Shown piece after piece: positions 46,197 through 55,876 of a stretch of 64,000 nt of DNA. Source of the stretch: Naumannella halotolerans (GTDB taxonomy: Bacteria; Actinomycetota; Actinomycetes; Propionibacteriales; Propionibacteriaceae). The notes under the pieces are model-generated. The model was not told the DNA's origin, did not search any database, and saw nothing but the letters and a program-made list of their open reading frames with translations. Each line of letters starts with the position of its first letter. The stretch's first letter is position 1. A program made the translations under genes and the position numbers. The stretch spans positions 124,001 to 188,000 of the forward strand of contig NZ_SOAW01000001.1 of NCBI RefSeq assembly GCF_004364645.1. The letters are read 5' to 3'.

Positions 46197-47582
46197 TCAG
46201 CCGATCGGCCAGACCGGGGTCGTCGACGCCGGGCGGTGGGTCTCGAACCAGGCCATCGCGTCCAGCACCAGGTCGTCGGTGAACCGTTGGCCGGCGATCT
46301 GCAGGCCGATCGGACGGCCGTCGCCGGTGAAACCGCAGTTGACGGTACCGGCCGGCTGGCCGCTCATGTTGTACGGCACGGTGAAACCGATGTGGGCCAT
46401 TCCCAGATCCTGCTCGCCGAACGGCATCGGCCACTCGGCCGGGAACGCCGCCACCGGCGCCACCGGTGACAGCACCAGATCGCAGCCGGCGGTGAGGTCG
46501 ACGGTACGCCGCTGCAGCGTACCGATCGCGTGGTAGCAGTCCATCAGCTGCTCACCGCTGGTGCCGGCCGCCTGCTGCACCCAGCGCTGGATGAACGGCA
46601 GGGTCAGTTCCTGCCGGTCGCCGGGCAGGATCTGCTGGTCCCGCAGCGACCGTACCCGCCAGAACCGGTCCAGATCGGTCAACACCCGGTCGCTGCAACT
46701 GCCGGGGAGTTCCACGATCTCGGCGCCGCTGTCGGCGAACAGATCCACCGCGGCGGTCACCGCGGCCGCCACCTCGGGGTCCACCGCCATCCCGTCGCCC
46801 GCCTCGGGCTGGAACCCGATCCGCAACCGTGAAGGGTCGCTCGCCCGGGGCTGGGTGCCGAGTGGGGGCAGACTCGTCCAGTCGCCCTGCGCAGGGCCGG
46901 CGAGGACGTCCAGGAGCAGCCGCGCGTCCTCGGCGGTACGGGTGAGCGGCCCGGCGGCCCGTCCGAGATAGGGCGCACCGAGCGGGATCAGGCCACCGGT
47001 CGGTTTGAGGGTGGCCAGGCCGAGCCAGGTTCCGGGCAGGCGGATCGAACCGCCGATGTCGCTGCCGACGTGCAGGGGCCCGAATCCGGCGGCTGCGGCG
47101 GCACCGGCACCCGAACTGGACCCGCCGGTGGTCCAGGCCGGATTCCACGGGCTGCGGGTGATCCCGTGCAGGCTGGACACCCCGGAGGACAACATGCCCC
47201 AGTCCGGCATCACCGTCGACCCGAGGATCACCGCCCCGGCTTCGCGCAGGCGGGTGGTGATCGGGTCGTCGTGCTCGGGGATCACCGGGATCACCGCAGC
47301 ATTGCCGCTCGGCATCGGTACGCCGGCCCGGGCGATGTTCTCCTTCACCGTCACCGGTACCCCGTCCAGCGGCCCACAGGGGTGGCCGTGCCGCCAGCGC
47401 TCGGCACTGGCCCCGGCGGCCGCGGACGACTCCGCCGGGTCGCGGATCCAGAAGGTGTTCAGTTCGGGCTCGCGTCGGCTGATCTCGGCCTGCACCGCAT
47501 CGTGGACCTGCACCGGATCGAACCGGCCGTCGGCGAAACCCTCCAGCAGCTGATGCGCGCTCAGTTCGGCCAGTGAAGTCAC
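46197..47582 (-). CDS. Amidase signature family amidohydrolase
   Basis: 461 residues. The Ser-cisSer-Lys triad is visible: Lys80 in DGVPVTVKENIARAG, the Ser cluster at 155-157 in TTGGSSSGAGAAAAAGFGPL, and nucleophile Ser179 in GSDIGGSIRLPG. Family members hydrolyse aliphatic or aryl amides, including GatA-like and nitrilase-pathway amidases; absence of gatB/gatC here argues against GatA. The GTG start has GAGGAG 8 nt upstream. It is divergent from an oligopeptide importer 260 bp away, so the enzyme may process an imported amide, which is inference. Confidence 0.88.
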   Translation of the reverse strand: MTSLAELSAHQLLEGFADGRFDPVQVHDAVQAEISRREPELNTFWIRDPAESSAAAGASAERWRHGHPCGPLDGVPVTVKENIARAGVPMPSGNAAVIPVIPEHDDPITTRLREAGAVILGSTVMPDWGMLSSGVSSLHGITRSPWNPAWTTGGSSSGAGAAAAAGFGPLHVGSDIGGSIRLPGTWLGLATLKPTGGLIPLGAPYLGRAAGPLTRTAEDARLLLDVLAGPAQGDWTSLPPLGTQPRASDPSRLRIGFQPEAGDGMAVDPEVAAAVTAAVDLFADSGAEIVELPGSCSDRVLTDLDRFWRVRSLRDQQILPGDRQELTLPFIQRWVQQAAGTSGEQLMDCYHAIGTLQRRTVDLTAGCDLVLSPVAPVAAFPAEWPMPFGEQDLGMAHIGFTVPYNMSGQPAGTVNCGFTGDGRPIGLQIAGQRFTDDLVLDAMAWFETHRPASTTPVWPIG

Positions 47583-47841
47583 CTCTGCTGCTCCTCACGA
47601 TCGGGTGCTCGCAGCGTATCGCCGGGCCGGCGGCGCTGCAGTGGCGTACGGGAAGCTGATCATCGACGACCGGAGGGCAGACGCCGCGGGGCGCAAGGCT
47701 GCGCCCGGCAAAGGTCACACATTGCCCACGGTTCGGGAGATCGGCTCCCCTCCGGGAGCGGTGGGCCCTACGCTTCGGCATTGTGCGCACCGCATGCCGG
47801 GGCAACGCAGCCCAGGGCACCCGCAACGGGAGGACACGTTG

Positions 47842-49368
47842 ATGAAGAACAGCTGGCAGCGAGCCGGGCTGACGATCGGCGCCATGATCGCGATGGTCGT
47901 CACGGCCGCCTGTTCGGCCGGAGCCTCGCAGGAGCAGGGCGGCACCACCGAGGAGGAGGCGCCGACGAGTCTGCAGGTGGGTCTGGTCGCCGAACCGGCC
48001 AACCTCGACTTCACCACCACCGACGGCGCCGCGATTCCACAGGTGTTGCTCTACAACGTCTACGAGACCTTGGTGAAGGTCGACTCCGCAACCGGGGAGA
48101 TCGTGCCCGCGCTGGCCGAGTCCTGGACCGTCAGCGAGGACCGGACGACCTACACCTTCCAGCTCACCCCGGATGCCACCTTCAGCAACGGCAAGACCTT
48201 CACCGCCGAGGACGCGGTGTTCTCCATCGAGCGGGTGCAGGAGGACTGGACCATCTCGTTGAAGTCGGCGATGGACAAGGTCGAGTCGGCCGAGGCGATC
48301 TCCGACACCGAACTGCAGGTCACGCTCAATGAGCCGTCGAACGACTGGCTCTACCGGATGACCACCCGGATCGGGGCCATGATGACGCCCGAGGGGGTCG
48401 ACGATCTGGCCAATGCGCCGGTCGGCACGGGCCCCTACACCTTCGGTGAGTGGCAGCGTGGTACCTCGATCAGCCTGAACCGCAATGACGATTACTGGGG
48501 TGCCGTCCCGGCTTTCGCCGAGGTGGTGTTCCGCTACTTCGAGGATCCGACCGCGCTGAACAATGCGCTGCTCAGCGGTGACATCAACATCGTCGGTACG
48601 GTGCAGGCACCCGAATCGCTGGCCCAGTTCGAGGGCGACGACCGTTTCCAGATCATCGAGGGCACGACCAACGGTGAGGTCGTGTTGTCGTTCAACAACT
48701 CGACCGAGCCGATGAGTGATCCCGAGGTACGCAAGGCAGCCCGGACCGCGATCGACCATCGGGCGCTGCTCGACACCTGCTGGGCCGGCCGGGGCACCCT
48801 GATCGGGTCGATGGTGCCGCCCACCGACCCGTGGTACGAGGATCTGACCGATGTCTACCCTTACGATCCCGAAGCGGCCCGGAACCTGCTCGCCGGATCC
48901 GATCATCCCGGCGCCACGGTCCGTCTGCGGATCCCGGCACTGCCGTACGCGGTGGCCTGTGGCCAGGTCGTGCAGAGCCAGCTCGAGGAGGCCGGTTTCA
49001 CCGTCGAGCTGGACCAGCTGGAGTTCCCCAGCCAGTGGTTGCAGACCGTCTTCACCGATGCCGACTACGACATGTCGATCGTCTCCCATGTCGAACCACG
49101 CGACATCGGTGCGGTCTTCGGTGACCCGGACTACTACACCAAGTATGGGGACCCGGAGTTCGTCGAACTGCTGGAGGCCGCCGACACCGGTGACGAGACC
49201 GCGCAGGTGGAGAACATGCAGGCCGCAGCACGCAAGCTGTCGGAGGACGCGGCTGCGGACTTCCTGTTCCTGTTGCCGAACCTGATGGTCGCCGATGCCG
49301 ACATCACCGGCCTGCCGGAGAATGCGATCAGTGAGTCCTTCGACCTGTCGAGCCTGGGTACGAGCTGA
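47842..49368 (+). CDS. Oligopeptide-type ABC transporter substrate-binding lipoprotein
   Basis: 508 residues of the SBP family 5 (DppA/OppA). The signal has lipobox VTAAC (Cys at about 24) and a Glu/Thr-rich linker. The mature part begins SLQVGLVAEPANLDFTTTDG and has LYNVYETLVKVD, PALAESWTVSEDRTTYTFQLTPDATFSNGKTFTAEDAVFS and PVGTGPYTFGEWQRG, all family-typical. The ATG after GGGAGGACACG is used; upstream frame is leader. The 260-nt gap before it contains a TACGCT -10-like element (47769-47774). The ligand could be a di/oligopeptide, opine or nickel chelate; not resolved. Confidence 0.9.
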   Translation: MKNSWQRAGLTIGAMIAMVVTAACSAGASQEQGGTTEEEAPTSLQVGLVAEPANLDFTTTDGAAIPQVLLYNVYETLVKVDSATGEIVPALAESWTVSEDRTTYTFQLTPDATFSNGKTFTAEDAVFSIERVQEDWTISLKSAMDKVESAEAISDTELQVTLNEPSNDWLYRMTTRIGAMMTPEGVDDLANAPVGTGPYTFGEWQRGTSISLNRNDDYWGAVPAFAEVVFRYFEDPTALNNALLSGDINIVGTVQAPESLAQFEGDDRFQIIEGTTNGEVVLSFNNSTEPMSDPEVRKAARTAIDHRALLDTCWAGRGTLIGSMVPPTDPWYEDLTDVYPYDPEAARNLLAGSDHPGATVRLRIPALPYAVACGQVVQSQLEEAGFTVELDQLEFPSQWLQTVFTDADYDMSIVSHVEPRDIGAVFGDPDYYTKYGDPEFVELLEAADTGDETAQVENMQAAARKLSEDAAADFLFLLPNLMVADADITGLPENAISESFDLSSLGTS

Positions 49369-49371
49369 TCG

Positions 49372-50325
49372 ATGGCCGTTGCGCTGCGGCTGGGAGTCCG
49401 CCTGTTGCTGTTGATCGTCGGGGTGTTCGTCTCCTCGGTGCTGGTCTTCGGTTTCATGGCGGTGCTTCCCGGTGACCCGGCGGGGGTCGCGCTCGGCGTC
49501 AACTCCTCGCCGGAGGCGATCGCGGCCCTGCGTACCCAGTTCGGTCTGGACCGGCCGCTGCCGGTGCAGTACCTGGACTGGATCGGCGGGTTCCTCACCT
49601 TCGATCTGGGGGAGTCCTGGATCTCGCGTACCCCGATCGCACCGTTGATCAGCGACGGCCTGCAGGTGAGTCTGTGGTTGGTCGGGGTCTCGATGGTGCT
49701 GGCGATGGTGATCGCGGTTCCGTTCGGGTGCCTGATGGCGCTGCGGAACGGCAAACCATCGGGTCTGCTGCTCTCGGGGATCTCCCAGGTGGGGATGGCC
49801 GTGCCGGCCTTCCTGGCAGGCATCGTGCTGGTGACCGTCTTCGCGGTGAAGCTGCGCTGGTTGCCGGCCGGCGGCTGGACCGTCCCGGCGCAGGACCCGC
49901 TCGGCTTCCTGGAGAACCTGATCATGCCTGCCCTGGCCCTGGCGCTGGTGCAGTCCGCGGTGCTGGCCCGCTACGTCCGCAGCGCAGTGCTGGACGTGCT
50001 GGGGGAGGACTATCTGCGCACCGCCCGGGCGAAGGGATTGCGGCCGGTGCAGGCCCTGATCCGCCACGGACTGCGCAATGCTGCCATCCCGGTGGTGACG
50101 GTGCTCGGTCTGCAGTTGACCACCTTGATCATCGGCGCGGTGGTGATCGAGCGGGTGTTCGTGATCCCCGGGATCGGCTCGGTGCTGTTGAACGCGGTCA
50201 GCAGCCGGGACCTGATCATCGTGCAGAACGTGGTGATGGTGCTGGTGCTGATCGTGCTGGTGATCAACTTCCTCGTCGATGCGCTCTACGTGGTGATCGA
50301 CCCGCGGTTGCGGAGCAGCCGGTGA
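49372..50325 (+). CDS. Oligopeptide ABC transporter permease (DppB type)
   Basis: 317 residues, about six membrane segments. N-terminal LLLIVGVFVSSVLVFGFMAVLPGDPAGVALG and FGLDRPLPVQYLDWIGGFLTFDLGESW are the DppB/OppB family opening. The ATPase-coupling loop is YLRTARAKGLRPVQALIRHGLRNAAIPVVTVLG, followed by VIERVFVIPGIGSVLLNAV. It starts three nt after the binding-protein stop and overlaps the next permease (GTGA). Confidence 0.93.
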   Translation: MAVALRLGVRLLLLIVGVFVSSVLVFGFMAVLPGDPAGVALGVNSSPEAIAALRTQFGLDRPLPVQYLDWIGGFLTFDLGESWISRTPIAPLISDGLQVSLWLVGVSMVLAMVIAVPFGCLMALRNGKPSGLLLSGISQVGMAVPAFLAGIVLVTVFAVKLRWLPAGGWTVPAQDPLGFLENLIMPALALALVQSAVLARYVRSAVLDVLGEDYLRTARAKGLRPVQALIRHGLRNAAIPVVTVLGLQLTTLIIGAVVIERVFVIPGIGSVLLNAVSSRDLIIVQNVVMVLVLIVLVINFLVDALYVVIDPRLRSSR

Positions 50326-51137
50326 GGCGCAATCCGAGTTTGCTCGTCGGTACGGTGGTGGTCGCGATCATCATCGGCAGCGCACTGATCGGTCTGGCCT
50401 GGACACCTTGGGATCCGACCTATGTGAACGCCGTCGATCGGTTGCAGGGACCGTCGGGGCGTCATTGGTTCGGCACCGATGCGCTGGGGCGCGATGTGTT
50501 CAGCCAGATCATCGTCGGTGCCCGTACCACCTTGTGGGTGGGCGTCGTGGCGGTCGGTGTGGCGGCGCTGATCGGCGTACCGCTTGGCATCGCCGCCGCC
50601 ATGTTGCCGCGGATCCTGGGGGAGTTGCTGTCCCGCGGGGTGGATCTGCTGCTGGCCTTCCCCGCCCTGCTGCTGGCGATCATGTTCACCGCCATCTACG
50701 GCGGCAGCACCGAGGTGGCGATGATCGCGATCGGTATCTCGACCGTACCGATCTTCGCCCGGGTGATTCGCTCGGGAACCCTGCAGATCCTGCATGCCGA
50801 CTACATCCTGGCCGCCCGGGCAGCCGGCCGAGGTCCGCTGTGGATCGCGGCCCGGCATGTCCTTCCCGGGGTGGCGAGCCTGATCATCGTGCAGGCCTCG
50901 GTGTCCTTCGCGATCGCGATCCTCGCCGAGGCGGCCCTGTCCTTCCTCGGGATGGGGACACCGCCGCCGGTTCCGTCCTGGGGACGGATGCTGTCGGAAT
51001 CCCAGCAGTTGTTGTTCACCGCACCACGATTGGCGATCATCCCGGGCGTGGCGATCGCACTGGCGGTACTCGGGTTCAATCTGCTCGGTGACGGTCTGCG
51101 GGACCGGTTGGATCCGCGACTGGCCCGGGGGAGGTGA
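50322..51137 (+). CDS. Oligopeptide ABC transporter permease (DppC type)
   Basis: 271 residues, about six membrane segments. GRHWFGTDALGRDVFSQIIVGARTTLWVGVVAV is the DppC/OppC signature; the coupling loop is YILAARAAGRGPLWIAARHVLPGVASLIIV, and ILAEAALSFLGMGTPPPVPSWGRML is equally typical. The GTG start overlaps the DppB stop as GTGA; the longer frame upstream lies in the previous gene. It ends just before the fused ATPase gene. Confidence 0.93.
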   Translation: MRRNPSLLVGTVVVAIIIGSALIGLAWTPWDPTYVNAVDRLQGPSGRHWFGTDALGRDVFSQIIVGARTTLWVGVVAVGVAALIGVPLGIAAAMLPRILGELLSRGVDLLLAFPALLLAIMFTAIYGGSTEVAMIAIGISTVPIFARVIRSGTLQILHADYILAARAAGRGPLWIAARHVLPGVASLIIVQASVSFAIAILAEAALSFLGMGTPPPVPSWGRMLSESQQLLFTAPRLAIIPGVAIALAVLGFNLLGDGLRDRLDPRLARGR

Positions 51138-51143
51138 GGTGTG

Positions 51144-52772
51144 ATGCGCACAGTGCTCGGCGTGGAGGATCTGAACATCGGCTGGGAACGGGGGTCGTTG
51201 GTCCGTGGTGTCAGTTTCAGCGTCGGCGCCGGGGAACGCGTCGGCCTGATCGGTGAGTCCGGTTCGGGCAAGTCGCTGACCGCCCTGGGCACCATCGGTC
51301 TGTTGCCGCAGGGTCTGCGGGCCACCGGTGCGATCACCCTCGGTGATCATCGGTGGCAGGCGCAGACGGCGAAGGAGTCCGCACTCGCGCGCCTGCGGGG
51401 AAAGACCGTGTCGATGGTCTTCCAGGAACCGATGACGGCGCTGAACCCGACGATGCGGGTGGGGGAACAGGTCGCGGAGGTGATGGTGATCCACCACACC
51501 GTGGAGTCCCGGGCTGCCGCCCGCCGGCGCGCGGTCGAGTTGCTCGGCCAGGTCGGGCTGGCCGACCCCGAGCAGGCTGCCCGCGCCTATCCCCACCAGC
51601 TCTCGGGCGGCCAGCGGCAACGCGTGGTGATCGCGATCGCGATGGCCAACCATCCCGCGTTGTTGATCTGCGACGAGCCGACCACCGCCCTGGATGTGAC
51701 CGTGCAGGCGCGGATCTTGGACCAGATCGTGCGCAGTGTCAGTGCCGAGGACGCGGCTTTGTTGTTGATCACCCATGACCTGGCGGTGGTCGCCACGGTC
51801 TGTGAGCGGGTGCTGGTGATGAACGACGGCGAGATCGTCGAGCAGGGGACCGTGGAGCAGGTGCTGACCGATCCGCAGCATCCCTACACCAGGAAACTGA
51901 TCACCGCCTCCGAGCTGTCACCGAAGGATCCCGGGGAGGTGGCTGATCCGCGACCGATGGTGACCGTGCGGTCGCTGACCCGGCAGTACCGGCGATCGCG
52001 TGCCTCGGTGCTGCAGCGGGCTCCGGTGGTCGACGCCCTGCAAGGGTTGGACTTCGAGGTGTCCACAGGGGAGAGGTTCGGCATCGTCGGTGAGTCGGGT
52101 TCGGGCAAGTCGACGCTGCTGCGGATCTTGGCCGGCCTGGACCAGCCCACCAGCGGCACCGTGCACGTGAACGGGACCCAGATCACTGGTCTGTCCGAGC
52201 GACGGCTGGGTTTCCTGCGGGACGAACTACAACTCGTCTTCCAGGATCCCGCGGGTTCCCTCGATCCCCGGATGCGGGTGGCCGACATCATCGGTGAGAC
52301 CCTGCGCCGGGAGACTCCGGCGGCCAAGGCCGCCCGGGTGGCCGAGCTGCTGGAACAGGTCGGCCTGCCACCGGAGTCCGGGCGGCGGTTCCCGCATCAG
52401 TTCTCCGGTGGCCAGCGGCAGCGGATCTCGATCGCCCGGGCACTGGCGCCCCGGCCGTCGATCCTGCTGGCCGACGAACCGGTGAGTGCCCTCGACGTCT
52501 CGGTCCGCGCCCAGGTGCTGGACCTGATCTCAGACCTGGTCGACGACCTTGACCTGACCCTGATCTTCGTCTCCCACGACCTGTCGGTGGTCCGGCACCT
52601 GTGCGACCGGATGGCAGTGATGCATCGGGGAAGGATCGTCGAGCTCGGTCCGGTGGAACGGATCTGGGCAGACCCTGCCGATCCCTACACGCGGCAGTTG
52701 ATCACCGCCGTACCCGACATCCGGCGGGCGCTCGACGGAGGCGGCACCGAGGATCTGTTGCTGCCCGGCTGA
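51144..52772 (+). CDS. Fused oligopeptide ABC transporter ATPase (DppD-DppF type)
   Basis: 542 residues with two complete ATPase domains in one chain. Domain 1: Walker A GESGSGKS near residue 40, VFQEPMTALNPTMRVGEQ, signature LSGGQRQRVVIAIAMA, Walker B LLICDEPTTALDVT. Domain 2: Walker A GESGSGKST near 320, LVFQDPAGSLDPRMRVADII, signature FSGGQRQRISIARALA, Walker B ILLADEPVSALDVS. In Gram-negative Dpp systems these are two proteins. Each domain ends with the peptide-transporter C-terminal HPYTRKLITA / DPYTRQLITAV. ATG at 51144 is preferred to the GTG codon before it because AGGTGAGG is then well spaced. Confidence 0.92.
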   Translation: MRTVLGVEDLNIGWERGSLVRGVSFSVGAGERVGLIGESGSGKSLTALGTIGLLPQGLRATGAITLGDHRWQAQTAKESALARLRGKTVSMVFQEPMTALNPTMRVGEQVAEVMVIHHTVESRAAARRRAVELLGQVGLADPEQAARAYPHQLSGGQRQRVVIAIAMANHPALLICDEPTTALDVTVQARILDQIVRSVSAEDAALLLITHDLAVVATVCERVLVMNDGEIVEQGTVEQVLTDPQHPYTRKLITASELSPKDPGEVADPRPMVTVRSLTRQYRRSRASVLQRAPVVDALQGLDFEVSTGERFGIVGESGSGKSTLLRILAGLDQPTSGTVHVNGTQITGLSERRLGFLRDELQLVFQDPAGSLDPRMRVADIIGETLRRETPAAKAARVAELLEQVGLPPESGRRFPHQFSGGQRQRISIARALAPRPSILLADEPVSALDVSVRAQVLDLISDLVDDLDLTLIFVSHDLSVVRHLCDRMAVMHRGRIVELGPVERIWADPADPYTRQLITAVPDIRRALDGGGTEDLLLPG

Positions 52773-52835
52773 TGAACCCGTGTGAATTCTGCCGATTGGT
52801 GCCTGTGTCCACGACCGGCGCTCTATGGTGAGGCC

Positions 52836-55439
52836 ATGACGTCCGGGGGCAAGGTCCGAAAACTGGGCGTCGAGGAGGAGTTCCAACTCGTCGATCTCGA
52901 CACCCGGCGACTCGTCTCCCGGGCCGAGGACATCCTCGCCGCACTGCCGCCGGACATCTACGTCGCCGAGATGCAGCGCTTCGTCGTGGAATCGAACTCC
53001 TCGGTCTTCAGCGACCTGTCGGGGCTGCGGGACAACCTGCTGAAGAACCGGCGGACGCTCAGCGCGACCGCCGAACGATTCGGCGTGGGGGTCGCGGCCG
53101 CGGGAACCATGCCCTTGTCGATCCCGGCCGATCTGCAGGTGACCGAGACCCCGCGGTATCGACGGATGCTCGCCGACTACCAGCTGCTCGCCCGCGAACA
53201 ACTGATCTGCGGCACCCAGGTGCATGTCGATGTCGTGGACCGGGACGAAGCGGTCCGGGTGGCGAGGCGGCTGGAGCCATGGATCCCGTTGTTGCTCGCC
53301 CTCAGCTGCTCCTCGCCGTACTGGTCCGACGGATCCGACACCGGGTACGCCAGCGCCCGCACCCTGGTCTGGCAGCGCTGGCCCACCGCCGGTCCGGCCG
53401 CACCGGTGTCCTCGGCCGCCGAGTACGACGCACTGATCGAGCAACTCGTCGCCTCCGGCGTGATCACCGATCCGGGCATGGTCTACTTCGACATCCGGCC
53501 CTCGGCGCATCTGAACACCCTGGAGTTGCGGATCTGCGACTCCTGCTCCTCGGTGGAGACGATCGCCGCGATCGCCGGTCTGTTCCGGGCACTGGTCGTC
53601 CGGGAGGCGGAGCTGCTGGCTGCCGGACTGCCACCGATCGCGTCGATGCAGGCGCCGATGGTGCGCGCGGCGATCTGGCAGGCCGCCCGCTCGGGGATGG
53701 AGGGTGAGCTGATCGACCCGCTCACCGGCCGCCCCCGGCGAGCCAGCGATCTGCTGTTGGAACTCACCGAGGCACTGCGGCCGCAACTGGAGGAATCGGG
53801 GGACTATGCACTGATCTGTGACCTGGTGCACCACGCGCTGCGGATCGGCAGCTCGGCCTCACGCCAACGTCGGGTGATGCGCCGACGCGGTCTGCTGACC
53901 GATGTGGTGGACCTGATGGTGGCCGAGACCGCCGGCCAGCCCTCGGCAGCCCTGCTGCCGCTGGAGGGCGGCAGCATGCTGCTCGGCTACCGCAGACTGG
54001 ATCGCGACGAGCTGCCCGCCAGCGGTTCACCGGCCTACGACGAGGCGATCGACGAGCGGGGCGAACCGCGCCCGCTCTATGCCGACGTGCTCGGCGCGGT
54101 CGACCGGATCGGGCCGGTCTCCTTGCGCCGGATGCAGTATGCGGTGGAACGCGAACAGGGACGCCAGGGGGTGACCTTCCGGGCCACCGGGTCGCCACGG
54201 GCCAATGTCTTCCCGCTGGACCTGATCCCGCGAGTGGTGACCGCCGAGGTGTGGCAGGAACTGGCCGACGGACTCGGTCAACGCGCCAAGGCACTGAATG
54301 CCTTCCTGCGCGACATCTACGGCGCCCAGCAGATCATCGGCGACCGGATCCTGCCGCCGGAGCTGTTGGACCGGGCACCGGGTTTCCGGTCCATCGGCCG
54401 GATGCCCCGGTGGCAGACCGTCCGCAACCACATCAGCGGCTTCGACCTGGTGAACACCGGGCCGGGGGAGTTCTCGGTGCTGGAGGACAATCTGCGGGTA
54501 CCCAGTGGAATCGGGTACGCGATGGCGAACCGGGCGATGATGGACCAGTTCGGCGCCGACGTGCCGCATCCCGGAGAACTGTTGTCCACCGAGTCGATCC
54601 CGCAATTGATCGTCGACACCCTGCGCGCCGCCGCACCACCGGGTGCCGACGGTGATCCGCATGTGGTGCTGGTCAGTTCAGGCTCGACGGATTCGGCCTG
54701 GTTCGAGCACACCATGATCGCCGAGCGTGCCGGGATGCCCTTGCTGGGCACCGACGATCTGGTGGCCAGGGACGGCTGCATCTACTGGCGCAAGCGAGGC
54801 AAGGAACGCCGGATCGATGTGATCTACCTGCGGATGGAGGAGGACATGTTGCTCACCTCCAGCGACGGGGAGGGCAATCGGTTGCGGCAGGGGATCGTCG
54901 ATGCCATCGGTTCGGGGAATCTGTCGCTGGTCAACGCACTCGGCAACGGAGTCGCCGACGACAAGGCGATCTATGCCTTCGTACCGGCGATGATCGAGTA
55001 CTACCTGGGGGAGAAACCGCTGCTGCCGCAGATCCCGACCTGGTTGTGCGCCGAACGTGATCAGCGCGATTTCGTACTCGCCAACCTCGATCAACTCGTG
55101 GTCAAACCGATCGACGGATTCGGTGGTACGGGAATCACCATCGGGCCCTCGGCGACCGAGCAGGAACTGGATGCGCGGCGCGCGGAGTTGTTGGCGAATC
55201 CGGAGCGGTTCATCGCCCAGGAGGTGCTGAAACTGTCGACCCACCCGACGTTCGACGGTGAGGGGCTGCATCCGCACCACATGGACCTGCGGGTGTTCAT
55301 CCACCTGCGGGCACAGGGGGAGGACATCGAGAGCCTGATCGTTCCCGGCGCACTGACCCGGGTCGCCCCGGCGGGCTCGTTGATCGTCAACTCCTCCCGG
55401 GGCGGTGGCGGCAAGGACACCTGGATCCTGCATCATTGA
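52836..55439 (+). CDS. GCS2-type carboxylate-amine ligase fused to a circularly permuted ATP-grasp
   Basis: 867 residues. The N-terminal half (about 1-360) is a glutamate-cysteine ligase 2/YbdK-like domain: VRKLGVEEEFQLVDLDTRRLV, EMQRFVVESNSSVFSDL, QLICGTQVHVDV and FDIRPSAHLNTLELRICDSC. The C-terminal half (about 390-860) is the circularly permuted type 2 ATP-grasp (DUF404/407 group): ALNAFLRDIYG, NVFPLDLIPRVV, VLEDNLRVPSGIGYAM, VVKPIDGFGGTGITIGPSA and IVNSSRGGGGKD. Both halves form amide bonds using ATP, so the protein may join two steps of a peptide-like product. The usual alpha-E and transglutaminase neighbours are absent. TATGGT (52824-52829) ends 6 nt before the ATG: probably leaderless. 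Product unknown. Confidence 0.85.
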   Translation: MTSGGKVRKLGVEEEFQLVDLDTRRLVSRAEDILAALPPDIYVAEMQRFVVESNSSVFSDLSGLRDNLLKNRRTLSATAERFGVGVAAAGTMPLSIPADLQVTETPRYRRMLADYQLLAREQLICGTQVHVDVVDRDEAVRVARRLEPWIPLLLALSCSSPYWSDGSDTGYASARTLVWQRWPTAGPAAPVSSAAEYDALIEQLVASGVITDPGMVYFDIRPSAHLNTLELRICDSCSSVETIAAIAGLFRALVVREAELLAAGLPPIASMQAPMVRAAIWQAARSGMEGELIDPLTGRPRRASDLLLELTEALRPQLEESGDYALICDLVHHALRIGSSASRQRRVMRRRGLLTDVVDLMVAETAGQPSAALLPLEGGSMLLGYRRLDRDELPASGSPAYDEAIDERGEPRPLYADVLGAVDRIGPVSLRRMQYAVEREQGRQGVTFRATGSPRANVFPLDLIPRVVTAEVWQELADGLGQRAKALNAFLRDIYGAQQIIGDRILPPELLDRAPGFRSIGRMPRWQTVRNHISGFDLVNTGPGEFSVLEDNLRVPSGIGYAMANRAMMDQFGADVPHPGELLSTESIPQLIVDTLRAAAPPGADGDPHVVLVSSGSTDSAWFEHTMIAERAGMPLLGTDDLVARDGCIYWRKRGKERRIDVIYLRMEEDMLLTSSDGEGNRLRQGIVDAIGSGNLSLVNALGNGVADDKAIYAFVPAMIEYYLGEKPLLPQIPTWLCAERDQRDFVLANLDQLVVKPIDGFGGTGITIGPSATEQELDARRAELLANPERFIAQEVLKLSTHPTFDGEGLHPHHMDLRVFIHLRAQGEDIESLIVPGALTRVAPAGSLIVNSSRGGGGKDTWILHH

Positions 55440-55507
55440 CCGCAGCGGCCGCCGATGTCGGCGGCCACGTCGGTACGGCCATGTTGGCCCGAGATGATGA
55501 GGTGACG

Positions 55508-55876
55508 ATGAAGGACTTCACAGTCGAAACTCCTGCCTGGGCCGACGACGCAAGTCGTTTCGAGTCCTTGGGTGACGGTATCTACCGGGATCGGCAGGAG
55601 GGGGAATCCGGTGAGCCGAAGCTGTTGCTCTCGTTCACCTATGAGGAGGACGACGACAGTCAGTACCCGCTGGAGGATCTGCTCGACAAGTACCTGCTGA
55701 GTCTTTCCGCCGAGACCGAGTTCGTGAGCGATCCGCAGCCCGGTGATCGGGCCACGATGGAGTTCGAGGGCGAGGTCGACGGACTGCGGCAGGCCGCCGC
55801 GCTGGTCGGACGTACCGTCCGCAACCAGGTGACCACCACCGACGGCCGCGAGTACGTGAGCATGGTGATCGAGTAG
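55508..55876 (+). CDS. Small acidic protein after the ligase fusion, unknown
   Basis: 122 residues, strongly acidic, with no Cys in the chosen frame, no signal peptide and no membrane segment. Visible stretches are WADDASRFESLGDGIYRD, FTYEEDDDSQYPLEDLLDKYL and a C-terminal beta-type TVRNQVTTTDGREYVSMVIE. I do not recognise a family. The ATG after ATGAGGTGAC is chosen; an in-frame ATG at 55481 is an alternative that lacks a ribosome binding site. It starts 68 nt after the ligase-fusion stop on the same strand and could share its transcript. A function linked to the ligase is only a suggestion from proximity. Confidence 0.6.
   Translation: MKDFTVETPAWADDASRFESLGDGIYRDRQEGESGEPKLLLSFTYEEDDDSQYPLEDLLDKYLLSLSAETEFVSDPQPGDRATMEFEGEVDGLRQAAALVGRTVRNQVTTTDGREYVSMVIE

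Noticed and set aside
46552-50067. A 1171-codon open frame on the minus strand across the amidase and peptide importer
   Set aside because: Antisense or out-of-frame to well-supported genes, with His/Gln/Arg-rich composition and no domain.
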